Shown in pieces: positions 6,660-14,319 of a stretch of 33,398 nt of DNA. Numbering within the stretch: the stretch's first letter is position 1; every line of letters starts with the position of its first letter. Position numbers and translations under genes: made by a program. The stretch is from Ilumatobacteraceae bacterium (GTDB taxonomy: Bacteria > Actinomycetota > Acidimicrobiia > Acidimicrobiales > Ilumatobacteraceae): positions 1 to 33,398 of the forward strand of contig JAOBWK010000049.1 in NCBI GenBank assembly GCA_025463305.1, in the 5' to 3' direction. The notes below the pieces were generated by a model that ran no database searches, had not been told where the DNA came from, and worked only from the letters and a program-made list of their open reading frames with translations.

Positions 6660-9071
6660 TCACGGGGTGTTGAGCTCGCGAGTGTCGTGACGGCGGACCG
6701 GCGTGATCGGCACGAAGCGCAACGGAGCGCTCGGGCTGAACGTGCCCTGCAGGTCGACCACGAGGTGCGTCGCAGCTGACAGGTAGACGCAGAACGATCC
6801 GTCGGGATCCAGCGGTACGACGGCGACGTTGGCCGCCACGGCGCCGACCGTCATGTTGCTGTTCGACTTGGTCTGTGGCCCGGCGGTGAGCGACGAGCAC
6901 GCGTCGGCCGTCGCGTAGCCGGCCTGCTTGGCGCCCACGAGGGTCAGGTTGACGAGCACGGCGGACGCCCCGGCCGGGCCATGGACCTTGACGATCGACC
7001 CTGCAGGGCTGACCGGGCAGGAGACCGTCGGATCGGAGGAGCAGGCCCGGGTGTCGACCAGGCGCTGCGACGGCTGGGTGGCGAAGCCCCATCCCCCGCC
7101 GGCGGCCGGCGCGAAGTAGCCCTGCACGTCGATGACCTTCTGCGTCGTGGCACTCGTGTAGGTGCACAGCTGCGAGCCGGTCGTCGCGCCGAGCGCCGTG
7201 GCCAGCGACGACGACAGCGCCTCGGACGGCACGACGGCGAGGTTGGCCACCGTCGCGCCGCTGCTGAAGTTCGTGTTCGACCGGGTCTGCGGGCCGACGA
7301 CGAGCGACGAGCACGCGTCGGCCGTCACGTAGCCGCTGCCGTTCGATCCGGTGACGGTGAGGTTGGCGAGCGTCGCGACCGCGTTCGGCGGCACCGCCGC
7401 GGTGCCCACCATGATCGCGGTGTTCGCGGCCACCGGTCCCGGCTTGCCGCACGTGCCACCCGAGGTGCAGAACGTCTGGGTACGAGTGTCGATGATCCGC
7501 TGCGGCGGCACCGTGGTGAGCAGGTTGCCACCGCCGCTGGCCGCGGCCGCCGGGGCGAAGAAGCCCTGCACATCCACGATGGTCTGCATCGCCTGCGATT
7601 CGTAGAGGCAGAAGTTCCCGCTGGCGTCGATCGGTACCACCGACAGGTTCGCTGTGGTGGTGCCGGGTGCTGCGTTGCCGTTCGACGACGTGCGGTCGCC
7701 GTTCGCGGTCAACGACGACGCTGTCACGGCGGTGCACGGCTCGGCGGTGACGTAACCGGCGGCGACCGCACCGGTGAGCGTGATGTTGACGACGGCTGCG
7801 GTCGCGCCGGCCGGGGCGCCGGTGGCGATCACGATCCGGGTGTCGGCGGCCGGCACCTCGCCCTTGGCGAGGCAGTGGTTGGTGACCGTGCCGGCGGCGT
7901 CGGCGATGTTCAGGCAGGTCTTGGTCGGTGGCAGCGCAGGCGTGGGCACCGTGGTGGGAGTGGTCGGCGTCTGGATGATCCCCGCCGGTGCCGACCCGCT
8001 CGCATTGAACGCGGCGATGGCCTTGGCCTGCGCCGGCGTGCCACGGAACTCGAAGTGCATGACGTCGCGCAGCACGCTGGTCTTGCTCTGGCTCGGCGTC
8101 TTGCAGCCGCCGTTCCAGCCGTAGCCGCCCCAGTAGAGGCCCCACCGTTCGGCGGCCCGAACGACCCACATCGGGATGTCGGTCTTCAACGGCGTGGCGC
8201 AGGCGGTGGCACCGTTCACGCCGCGGTAGGTCACCTCCGGGTTGGCCGCGGTGTTCAGGTCGAGGGCCAGACCGTAGGCGTGGTTCGACATCTCGTCCCG
8301 GGTCTGGCCGTCGCAGTCCTTGCGGCTGTTCGAGGTGCAGCGGAACGCATAGGTGCCGACGTCGGTGATCGCGTAGCCCCCGGCGACGATGTCGCGGACG
8401 AACCCCTCGAACAGTGGCTCGGCGTCGGGCAGGGAGCGGATCTGCTTGGCGAAGACCTTGCCGATCGGCTTCGGGTTCGACACCAGCTGCGCCTCCCAGG
8501 CGGCGAGCGCCGGGGATCCGTTGTAGGCCCAGCCGATCCACGTCCAGCCCGAGGGCGGAAAAGTGCCGCCACCCGTTTCGAGGATGCCGAGCGCACCGGC
8601 GGTGGCCTGGTCGACGATGCCCGTCTCGGGGAGGTCCTGATCGACCTGGAAGCGGCGCACGATGGTGTCCGTCACCGGTCCGAAGACGCCGTCGGGGGTC
8701 ACGTTGTAGCCGGCCGTGACGAGCGCGTTCTGCAGTGTGGTGACCCGCGACCCGCTCGCGCCCTGGGCGAGATCGGTCCACGCGACGGCGGTGCCGTCGG
8801 TCGGTGTGGGGTACGGCGGCGTCGGCCAGCCCCGCGTCTCCGGCCGCCCGTCGGGACCGTCGAGCAGGCAGGCCGCGACGTTGCCGGCCGTCATCGCTGC
8901 GGCACTGCAGAAGGCCGGCATCGAGGGTTGGGTCCACGGCGTGCTGTCGACCGTGCCGTCGTTGGCCGGCTGGACCGGCGCGGCGTCGGCGACGGTGACG
9001 ATCGAAGCGACCATGCCGGTGATCCCGAGGATGCCCGCGACGACGAGGCCCGAGCTCCGCAGTCCCTTCAC
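6660..9071 (-). CDS. Secreted M15-type carboxypeptidase with peptidoglycan-binding domain and three surface modules
   Basis: The product has 803 residues. A signal peptide (about 1-30, ADA|AP) is followed by a PG_binding_1 domain at about 101-163 (LQNALVTAGYNVTPDGVFGP). A VanY/M15-like zinc peptidase domain covers about 215-355: SNHAYGLALDLN supplies H264 and D271, and VMHFEF supplies H339. It should cut peptide stems of peptidoglycan outside the membrane. A Thr/Pro linker (368-382) leads to three modules of 110-140 residues. Each holds an N-[IL]-T strand, a GY-[VA]-TA-x-[AP]-C segment, an AN-[LV]-[SA]-VVP strand and an ending like VDVQGYF. Modules 2 and 3 open with R-[IL]-[IV]-DTR; the protein ends just after another such motif, RRHDTR. 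The GTG start at 9071 precedes the signal peptide. Many cysteines suggest disulfides outside the cell. Confidence 0.88.
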   Translation of the reverse strand: MKGLRSSGLVVAGILGITGMVASIVTVADAAPVQPANDGTVDSTPWTQPSMPAFCSAAAMTAGNVAACLLDGPDGRPETRGWPTPPYPTPTDGTAVAWTDLAQGASGSRVTTLQNALVTAGYNVTPDGVFGPVTDTIVRRFQVDQDLPETGIVDQATAGALGILETGGGTFPPSGWTWIGWAYNGSPALAAWEAQLVSNPKPIGKVFAKQIRSLPDAEPLFEGFVRDIVAGGYAITDVGTYAFRCTSNSRKDCDGQTRDEMSNHAYGLALDLNTAANPEVTYRGVNGATACATPLKTDIPMWVVRAAERWGLYWGGYGWNGGCKTPSQSKTSVLRDVMHFEFRGTPAQAKAIAAFNASGSAPAGIIQTPTTPTTVPTPALPPTKTCLNIADAAGTVTNHCLAKGEVPAADTRIVIATGAPAGATAAVVNITLTGAVAAGYVTAEPCTAVTASSLTANGDRTSSNGNAAPGTTTANLSVVPIDASGNFCLYESQAMQTIVDVQGFFAPAAAASGGGNLLTTVPPQRIIDTRTQTFCTSGGTCGKPGPVAANTAIMVGTAAVPPNAVATLANLTVTGSNGSGYVTADACSSLVVGPQTRSNTNFSSGATVANLAVVPSEALSSSLATALGATTGSQLCTYTSATTQKVIDVQGYFAPAAGGGWGFATQPSQRLVDTRACSSDPTVSCPVSPAGSIVKVHGPAGASAVLVNLTLVGAKQAGYATADACSSLTAGPQTKSNSNMTVGAVAANVAVVPLDPDGSFCVYLSAATHLVVDLQGTFSPSAPLRFVPITPVRRHDTRELNTP

Positions 9072-9162
9072 GGGGAGAGGTATCGGCCGCGTCGCGGAGG
9101 CCCTTGAGCCTTCGCGCCATCGCCGCAGGTCGCACGTGGTGAGCGCGGCCGGCTCGGCGCTG

Positions 9163-10854
9163 TCAGTCGGTGTAGCGCCGGATGGTGGCGCGCTTGCCCT
9201 TCAACGTCGTCGCCTTGAGCGCCTCGATCACCGAATCGGCCGCCCACTCCGGCACGCCGACCACCGAGAAGTGCTCGGCGAGCTTGATCGGCCCGATCTC
9301 GCGTCCGCTGAGGTTGGTCTCGTTGGCGATGGCGCCGACGAGGTCGCCCGGCCGCACGCCGTCCTTGCGGCCGACGCCGACGTAGATGCGTGCGGTCTCG
9401 CCGTTCTCGCGCTGGCGGTCGCCCGGCTCGACGCGCCCCGGCTTGCCACCGCGATCCGGCCGCTCGCTGCGATCAGGGCGATCCGTGCGCGCCCGATCGG
9501 GGCGCTGCGATGCGTCGGGGATCTCCTTCTCGTCCACCACCGCGCCGCTCGCCTCGTGGGCGAGCTTCACCGCTGCGAGCGCGATCTGGCGGAGGTCGAA
9601 CTGCTGGGCGAGCGTGTCGACCACGTCGTCGTAGTTCTGCAGGTCGTCGGCCTCGAGCGCGGTGCGCAGCGTGCCCAGCGTCAGCTCGATCTGGCGGGCG
9701 CGGAGATCGGCCACCGACGGCACCCGTTCGACCGCGATCTTCTGCTTGGTCAGCCGTTCGATGTTGGCGAGCAAGCGCTGCTCGCGGGGCTCGGCGAGCG
9801 TGATCGCCACACCCTCTCTGCCGGCACGACCGACACGACCGATGCGGTGCACGTACGACTCGGGGGCCGACGGCACGTCGTAGTTGACGACGTGGGTGAG
9901 CTGATCGATGTCGAGCCCCCGGGCGGCGACATCGGTGGCCACGAGCAGTTCGGTGGTGCCGGCGCGGAGCCGGTTCATCACCCGGTCGCGCGACTCCTGG
10001 CTGAGCCCGCCGTGCAGCGCCTCGGCGCGGTAGCCGCGGCCGTTGAGCGTCTCGGTCAGCTGATCGACCTCGGTGCGCGTGCGGCAGAACACGATGGCGG
10101 CGGTGGGTGCTTCGACGTCGAGGATGCGACCGAGCGCAGCGGCCTTGTGGTTGCGCTGGACGATGTAGACGCTCTGGCGCACCAGCGCCTTGCCCGGCTT
10201 GGTGTCGCCGAGGCCGATCTGGATCTTCACCGGATCGGTGAGGTGCCGCTTGGCGATCGCATTGATGCGCGGCGGCAGCGTGGCCGAGAACAGCACCGTC
10301 TGGCGCGTCTTCGGCGTCGCGTCGAGGATGGCTTCGATGTCCTCGGCGAACCCCATGTCGAGCATCTCGTCGGCCTCGTCGAGCACCACGATCTGCACGT
10401 CGTCGAGCGGCAGGGTGTTGCGGGCGATGTGATCGAGTGCACGGCCAGGCGTGGCCACCACGACATGCACACCGGCCGACAGCGCTTGCAGCTGGCGGAA
10501 GATCGGCTGGCCTCCGTAGATCGGCACCACCTTCGCACCGAGGTCGCGGCCGTACTTGTACAGCGCCTCGGACACCTGTACCGCCAGCTCCCGCGTCGGC
10601 ACGAGCACCAGTGCGATCGGCGTGACCGGCGCGCCGCGCGGCGGCAGACGCTCGAGGATCGGCAGCGCGAACGCCGCGGTCTTGCCCGTGCCGGTGGCGG
10701 CCTGGCCGATGAGGTCGCGTCCGCTGATGAGCAGCGGGATGGTCTCGCGCTGGATCGGCGTGGGCTCCTCGTAGCCGAGACCGGCGAGCGCGCTCAGCAG
10801 CTCGGGGCGCAACCCGAGTTCGGAGAAGCCGGAGTCGTTGTCGCTGATGTCCAC
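9163..10854 (-). CDS. DEAD-box RNA helicase with DbpA-type RNA-binding domain
   Basis: The product has 563 residues and a full set of helicase motifs: Q motif GYEEPTPIQ, Walker A AATGTGKT, PTREL, TPGR, DEADEMLDMGF, SAT, and HRIGRVGRAGR in the second RecA domain. A charged linker rich in Arg and Asp (about residues 440-485) precedes a C-terminal DbpA-type RNA-binding fold beginning ARIYVGVGRKDGVRPGDLVGAI. This is the layout of CsdA/DeaD proteins, which unwind short RNA duplexes in ribosome assembly and mRNA turnover, often in the cold. The GTG start at 10854 lies 6 bases after a TAGCGT box, suggesting a leaderless message. The nearest upstream gene on the same strand is the NuoF-like gene, 88 bases away. 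Confidence 0.93.
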   Translation of the reverse strand: MDISDNDSGFSELGLRPELLSALAGLGYEEPTPIQRETIPLLISGRDLIGQAATGTGKTAAFALPILERLPPRGAPVTPIALVLVPTRELAVQVSEALYKYGRDLGAKVVPIYGGQPIFRQLQALSAGVHVVVATPGRALDHIARNTLPLDDVQIVVLDEADEMLDMGFAEDIEAILDATPKTRQTVLFSATLPPRINAIAKRHLTDPVKIQIGLGDTKPGKALVRQSVYIVQRNHKAAALGRILDVEAPTAAIVFCRTRTEVDQLTETLNGRGYRAEALHGGLSQESRDRVMNRLRAGTTELLVATDVAARGLDIDQLTHVVNYDVPSAPESYVHRIGRVGRAGREGVAITLAEPREQRLLANIERLTKQKIAVERVPSVADLRARQIELTLGTLRTALEADDLQNYDDVVDTLAQQFDLRQIALAAVKLAHEASGAVVDEKEIPDASQRPDRARTDRPDRSERPDRGGKPGRVEPGDRQRENGETARIYVGVGRKDGVRPGDLVGAIANETNLSGREIGPIKLAEHFSVVGVPEWAADSVIEALKATTLKGKRATIRRYTD

Positions 10855-10856
10855 GT

Positions 10857-10881
10857 GAGCACGCTATTGCACGACGTGCTC
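10857..10881. promoter_or_regulatory. Inverted repeat overlapping the DEAD-box helicase promoter
   Basis: GAGCACG (10857-10863) and CGTGCTC (10875-10881) form a perfect 7-base inverted repeat with an 11-base spacer. The repeat encloses the putative minus-strand -10 box TAGCGT (10861-10866), which is 6 bases before the GTG start. It could be an operator or the end of the upstream transcript; there is no T-tract. Confidence 0.4.
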
Positions 10882-10942
10882 GTTTGCGCGTGACGGTTGC
10901 CGCGGGTGCACCGCCTGTGGTCGACGAGACGGCCCGGCAGCG

Positions 10943-12463
10943 TCAGTGATGGGCGTGGGTGCGGTGCTCGTCGAGCCGCTCGGCCGGCGACTGGCCCGAA
11001 TCGGTGGGGCCGTGGGTCCAGTCGGGCTGCTTGTCGGCGAAGGTGTCGTCGAGCGTGCTGGTCTCGTCGTCGATGCGCATCAGCTCGGCCACCGCGTACG
11101 GCGCCACCGGCCGTGCGTTGACCTCGGCCTGCGCGGCCACCTGGTGCGGGAAGGCGTCGAGGATGCTGCTGATCACCACCTGCTGCTGCGTGGCCAGGCT
11201 GCATCGCGCACCGTTCACCACGGTGTCGAGCCGGCGGCGGATCGTCGCCAGCTTGCTCGGATCGGCGCGGCCCTCGGCCATCGACTCGAGCAGGCGCGAG
11301 ATCTGCACGCCGTCCTGCTTGCAGGGCGTGCACTGCCCGCACGACTCGACGGCGAGGAACCGCGAGGCGCCGGCCGCGAGCGCCACGGGATGGGTGGAGT
11401 CGTCGACGACGATGAAGCTCGCCGAACCGAGACCGGTGCCACGGCCGCGCATCGCTTCGTAGGTGAGCGGGAGGTCGAGGTCGTCGGGCGTCAGGATCGC
11501 GTTCGACACGCCCATCAGCACGCACTGCAGGGTGCGATCGGGAGCGACGCCACCGGTGACCTCGTCGATCACGGTGCGCAGCACCGTTCCCATCGGCACC
11601 TCCACCGCGCGCGGATGCTGCACGGCGCCGGTGATGGTGCACACGATCGTGCCGGGCGATTCGTCGGTGCCGACGGAGCGGAACCACTCGGCGCCCTGGG
11701 CGATGATGGCCGGGATGTTGGCGAGGGTCTCGACGTTGTCGACGAGCACCGGCGGGGCGAGGTTCTCGGCGCCGGCGACGGCCATGTCGACGTCGGCGGA
11801 CAGCCCGCTCCCCGACTCGACGTCGCCGTCGATCACCACCTCGACCAGGCCGCGTCGCCATGGCGGCGCGATGCGCGGGAACGGATCGCGCCCGTCGAGC
11901 ACCTCGAGCAGCGCTGTCTCCTCGCCGTACAGGTACTCGCTCGGGCCCTCGAACACACGGACCCCGATCTCGTCGTCCGCATCGCCGTCGTCGGCATCGG
12001 CATCGGCGTCGCGCAGCCAACCGGCGGCACGGATCTCCTCGATGGCCGCATGGAGACGAGCGACGACATCGCCGAAGCGCTGCTTGGTGGCGACGGTGAT
12101 GTCGCGCGCGCCCACGACGTGGGCCGCGATCAGCGCGCCCTCCAGCACGGCGTACGGGTTGGCGAGCAGGATCGAGCGGTCCTTGAAGGTGCCGGGCTCG
12201 CCCTCGGCGGCGTTGACCACCACCGATGTGGCCAGCTCGGACGACTCGTAGGAGACGACCGTGCGCCACTTCGTGCCGGTGGGGAACCCGGCGCCGCCGC
12301 GACCGCGCAGGCCGGATGCCTCCAGCTCCTCGATGACCACCTCGCGCTCGACGAGCCGGGCGTCGCGCAGACCGTCACCACCGCCGGCGGCGACGTACTC
12401 GTCCAGCGTCTCGTAGGGATCGGTGGGCAGGACCCGGCTGGCTGAGAACGATGTGAGTGACAT
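10943..12463 (-). CDS. NuoF-like NAD(P)H/FMN/4Fe-4S flavoprotein, solitary
   Basis: This protein of 506 residues has the full core of the Complex I NADH-binding subunit. FMN loop: GRGGAGFPTGTKW (from residue 54) and NAAEGEPGTFKDR. NADH site: YGEETALLEVLDGRDPFPR. Then NVETLANIP, an SLBB-like region, and a 4Fe-4S site C375-x2-C378-x2-C381 with C421. An Asp-rich insert (about 151-164) and a His-rich tail (EHRTHAHH) are unusual. No nuoE, nuoG or other Complex I gene is nearby, so it more likely serves a different NAD-dependent redox complex or acts alone; this is inference. I choose the ATG at 12463, after AGAGGT on the minus strand; the frame extends upstream but that part does not resemble the family. 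A TATGAC -10-like box lies about 85 bases upstream. Confidence 0.86.
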   Translation of the reverse strand: MSLTSFSASRVLPTDPYETLDEYVAAGGGDGLRDARLVEREVVIEELEASGLRGRGGAGFPTGTKWRTVVSYESSELATSVVVNAAEGEPGTFKDRSILLANPYAVLEGALIAAHVVGARDITVATKQRFGDVVARLHAAIEEIRAAGWLRDADADADDGDADDEIGVRVFEGPSEYLYGEETALLEVLDGRDPFPRIAPPWRRGLVEVVIDGDVESGSGLSADVDMAVAGAENLAPPVLVDNVETLANIPAIIAQGAEWFRSVGTDESPGTIVCTITGAVQHPRAVEVPMGTVLRTVIDEVTGGVAPDRTLQCVLMGVSNAILTPDDLDLPLTYEAMRGRGTGLGSASFIVVDDSTHPVALAAGASRFLAVESCGQCTPCKQDGVQISRLLESMAEGRADPSKLATIRRRLDTVVNGARCSLATQQQVVISSILDAFPHQVAAQAEVNARPVAPYAVAELMRIDDETSTLDDTFADKQPDWTHGPTDSGQSPAERLDEHRTHAHH

Positions 12464-12544
12464 CGCGACCTCTGTTCTGGTGTGGTGTTGGGTGCTGGTG
12501 GGGGAAATCCAGGGCCGGCGCCACCGCTGGTGGCTCCGGCGCAA

Positions 12545-12554
12545 GTCATACCCC
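12545..12554 (-). promoter_or_regulatory. Putative promoter of NuoF-like gene (GGGGTATGAC)
   Basis: The minus strand reads GGGGTATGAC, with TATGAC as a plausible -10 box, giving a leader of about 75 bases before the ATG at 12463. The same ten bases occur at 23410-23419 upstream of the YjbR gene. Confidence 0.35.
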
Positions 12555-12574
12555 AATGAACCCCGTCTCGAACG

Positions 12575-13396
12575 TCACCCCGCCATGGCGCGTGCCTCGG
12601 CCACCATCGCCACCAGGGCCTGGCGGACCTGGAGGGCATCGGTGCACGGCTCGGGGAACCCCAGGCGCACGGCATGGCGGCCGTTGGGCGTGACCGCGAT
12701 CATCTCGAACCCGTATCGGTCGACGGCCGACATCGTGGCCGACGTGGTGTCGGGATGCCCGGCGAGGTGCCGGCAGAACAGCACCTGCGAGTCGGCGTGA
12801 TCGGCGTTCATGTGCTCGATGATGCCGGCCGCGGCATCGACCAGTGGATCGGCCTCGCTGGTCGCGTAGGCCGCGCTGTCGACCCAGCTCATCCGCCCGT
12901 AGCCGCCGACGTAGCGGATGCTCTCGACGGTGAGCCGGTAGAAGACGAAGTCGCCGAAGTCGATGTAGTAGGCGGCGCTCGGGTTGGCGGCGAGGTAGGC
13001 GTCGCGAACCTCAGCCCGACCGGCGTCGTCGACGGCGGTGAGCGTGCCCATCAGCGTCGCCCGCCCGCTGGCGAGCGGATCGGCGCCGGCGGGCACGTCC
13101 TCGGTGACGAGCAGGCTGGCGCGCGGATCGCGGATCGCGTTCTGGGTGTGCTCGGCCATCAGGCTGACGAAGAACAGGGGGTTGCCCTGCGGGTCGAGCG
13201 CGTACGTGGCCACAGAGCCGTACGGGTAGCCGGCCGGATCGGCGGCGAGCGTGGACAGCGCGCCGCGGCTGGCGCCGGCGACGAGGGTGCGGCAGCGTTC
13301 GGCGTGCGTCGGCTCCGGGGGCGGCGCCGAGAACGACGGCGAGGAGCCGCTGTCGTCGCCGGTGGGAACCTGGTGCATCATCGGTCGTTCGGCCAT
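12575..13396 (-). CDS. HugZ-like FMN-split-barrel protein with DUF2470 domain
   Basis: The product has 273 residues from the ATG at 13396. The first part (about 30-185) is a pyridoxamine-phosphate-oxidase-like split barrel: RGALSTLAADPAGYPYGSVATYALD, LFFVSLMAEHTQNAIRDPRASLLV and YYIDFGDFVFYRL. The second part (about 190-270) is a DUF2470 domain with IIEHMNADHADSQVLFCRHLAG and the strand FEMIAV. This pairing is found in HugZ/HutZ haem-utilisation proteins and many related proteins of unknown role; haem binding or degradation is possible but unproven, and no haem transporter lies nearby. I prefer the ATG to the GTG at 13405 because a TAGCGT box ends 7 bases before the ATG and overlaps the GTG. 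Confidence 0.82.
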   Translation of the reverse strand: MAERPMMHQVPTGDDSGSSPSFSAPPPEPTHAERCRTLVAGASRGALSTLAADPAGYPYGSVATYALDPQGNPLFFVSLMAEHTQNAIRDPRASLLVTEDVPAGADPLASGRATLMGTLTAVDDAGRAEVRDAYLAANPSAAYYIDFGDFVFYRLTVESIRYVGGYGRMSWVDSAAYATSEADPLVDAAAGIIEHMNADHADSQVLFCRHLAGHPDTTSATMSAVDRYGFEMIAVTPNGRHAVRLGFPEPCTDALQVRQALVAMVAEARAMAG

Positions 13397-13403
13397 GACC
13401 GCC

Positions 13404-13409
13404 ACGCTA
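13404..13409 (-). promoter_or_regulatory. Putative -10 element (TAGCGT) of HugZ-like gene
   Basis: TAGCGT on the minus strand is followed by 7 bases and the ATG at 13396. It helps choose that start over the GTG at 13405, which would lie inside the promoter. Confidence 0.45.
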
Positions 13410-13489
13410 GGCCGTCACGCCCGCGTCCCCGCCCAGGACGCGAGGACCATGGATTTGCGCCGGCAGCCGCCGTCGACAAACCTGCACGG

Positions 13490-13981
13490 ATGTCGTCGAG
13501 CCCGGGACACCGTCGATCGGGTGACGGGTTCATGCGCTGCGGCGACGGCCACGTGCGGTGGGGTGTCTTCGGCGCCGCTGGTGTGCTGTTCGTGCTGCGC
13601 GAGGGCGATGTCGCCCACGTCATGCTGCAGAAGCGCTCCGCGATGGCACACGAAGGCGGCACCTGGTCGTGTGCCGGCGGCGCGCTCGACGAGGGCGAGA
13701 CGCCGTACGACGGCGCGCTGCGCGAGGCGTCCGAGGAGGTGGGCACCGCTCCCGGTGACCACGATCTGCTCGGCGAGTACGTGTTCGCGCCGGCCCACGA
13801 CTGGACCTACACCACCGTCGTCATCGAGGTGCGCGACCGCTTCGGCGAGTCGATGAACTTCGAGACCGACGCAGTCGACTGGGTGCCGGTCGACGAGGTC
13901 GAGCAGCGACCGCTCCACGCCGGGTTCTCCGCGGCCTGGCCGCACCTCCGCGCCATCATCGTCGGTGCAGCGGGCGGCTGA
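13490..13981 (+). CDS. NUDIX hydrolase
   Basis: The product has 163 residues from the ATG at 13490, or 149 from an in-frame ATG at 13532. The NUDIX box G-x5-E-x7-R-E-x2-E-E-x-G is complete in GALDEGETPYDGALREASEEVG, where the Glu residues bind the metal ions. The preceding strand MLQKRSAMAHEGGTWSCAGG is typical. These enzymes hydrolyse nucleoside diphosphates linked to another group; the substrate here cannot be predicted, although 8-oxo-dGTP or a coenzyme are common choices. The gene is divergent from the HugZ-like gene and its stop is 3 bases from a WD40 remnant on the other strand. No clear promoter or SD decides between the two starts. Confidence 0.88.
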   Translation: MSSSPGHRRSGDGFMRCGDGHVRWGVFGAAGVLFVLREGDVAHVMLQKRSAMAHEGGTWSCAGGALDEGETPYDGALREASEEVGTAPGDHDLLGEYVFAPAHDWTYTTVVIEVRDRFGESMNFETDAVDWVPVDEVEQRPLHAGFSAAWPHLRAIIVGAAGG

Positions 13982-13984
13982 GCC

Positions 13985-14152
13985 TCAGCCCTGCCAGATC
14001 CGCGCGGTGTGGTCCGCCGAGGCGGTGACGATGCGGGTGCCGGTCGGATCGAACCGCGCGCTGAACAGCGCGTCGCTGTGCCCGGCGAAGGTCGCGACGA
14101 GGGTGCCGTCCGCGGCGTCCCACTCGCTGGTTCCGAAGTCGATGGCGAGAAC
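13985..14152 (-). pseudogene. WD40-repeat gene remnant (C-terminal fragment)
   Basis: The minus strand encodes about 45 residues that match one WD40 blade: WDAADGTLVATFAGHSDALF, then SARFDPTGTRIVTASADHTA and RIWQG, followed by a stop. GH, the D-x-T-x-x-x-x-I strand and the terminal W-x are all present. Upstream of it the same frame gives only a weak second hint (VLAIDFGTSEWD) and then sequence unlike the family. A single blade cannot fold as a propeller, so this is best read as the surviving 3' end of a larger WD40 gene. The possible start codons upstream (for example at 14242) have no conserved protein behind them. Confidence 0.6.
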
Positions 14153-14319
14153 CCAGGTGGGCAACGTGTCTCCCGAGCGGTGGCGAGCCACCGACCCCAT
14201 CGAACGGTGCCGACACGGGGTCGATGGAACCGGGCCCCTCACCGGGCAGTACGTTGCAGGTGACGGCGCTCGAGTTTCGGCGCCGGCGAACTGCTCGCCC
14301 CGACATCGGAGGACCCGAC
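14153..14319. other. Non-coding gap with promoter and leader of the acyl-CoA dehydrogenase gene
   Basis: Apart from decayed sequence possibly belonging to the WD40 remnant, this stretch holds a TACGTT -10-like hexamer at 14250-14255 and a strong SD sequence, CGGAGGA, at about 14307-14313, 7 bases before the ATG at 14320. I see no other gene in it. Confidence 0.4.

Noticed and set aside
8716..10893. Plus-strand open frame of 725 codons
   Set aside because: It is antisense to the DEAD-box helicase and the peptidase gene, both certain. The product is low-complexity and shows no motif.
12464..12556. Upstream extension of the NuoF-like protein
   Set aside because: The extra 31 residues are Arg- and Trp-rich and unlike NuoF N-termini. 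The region holds the promoter-like TATGAC and an SD-like AGAGGT before the ATG at 12463.
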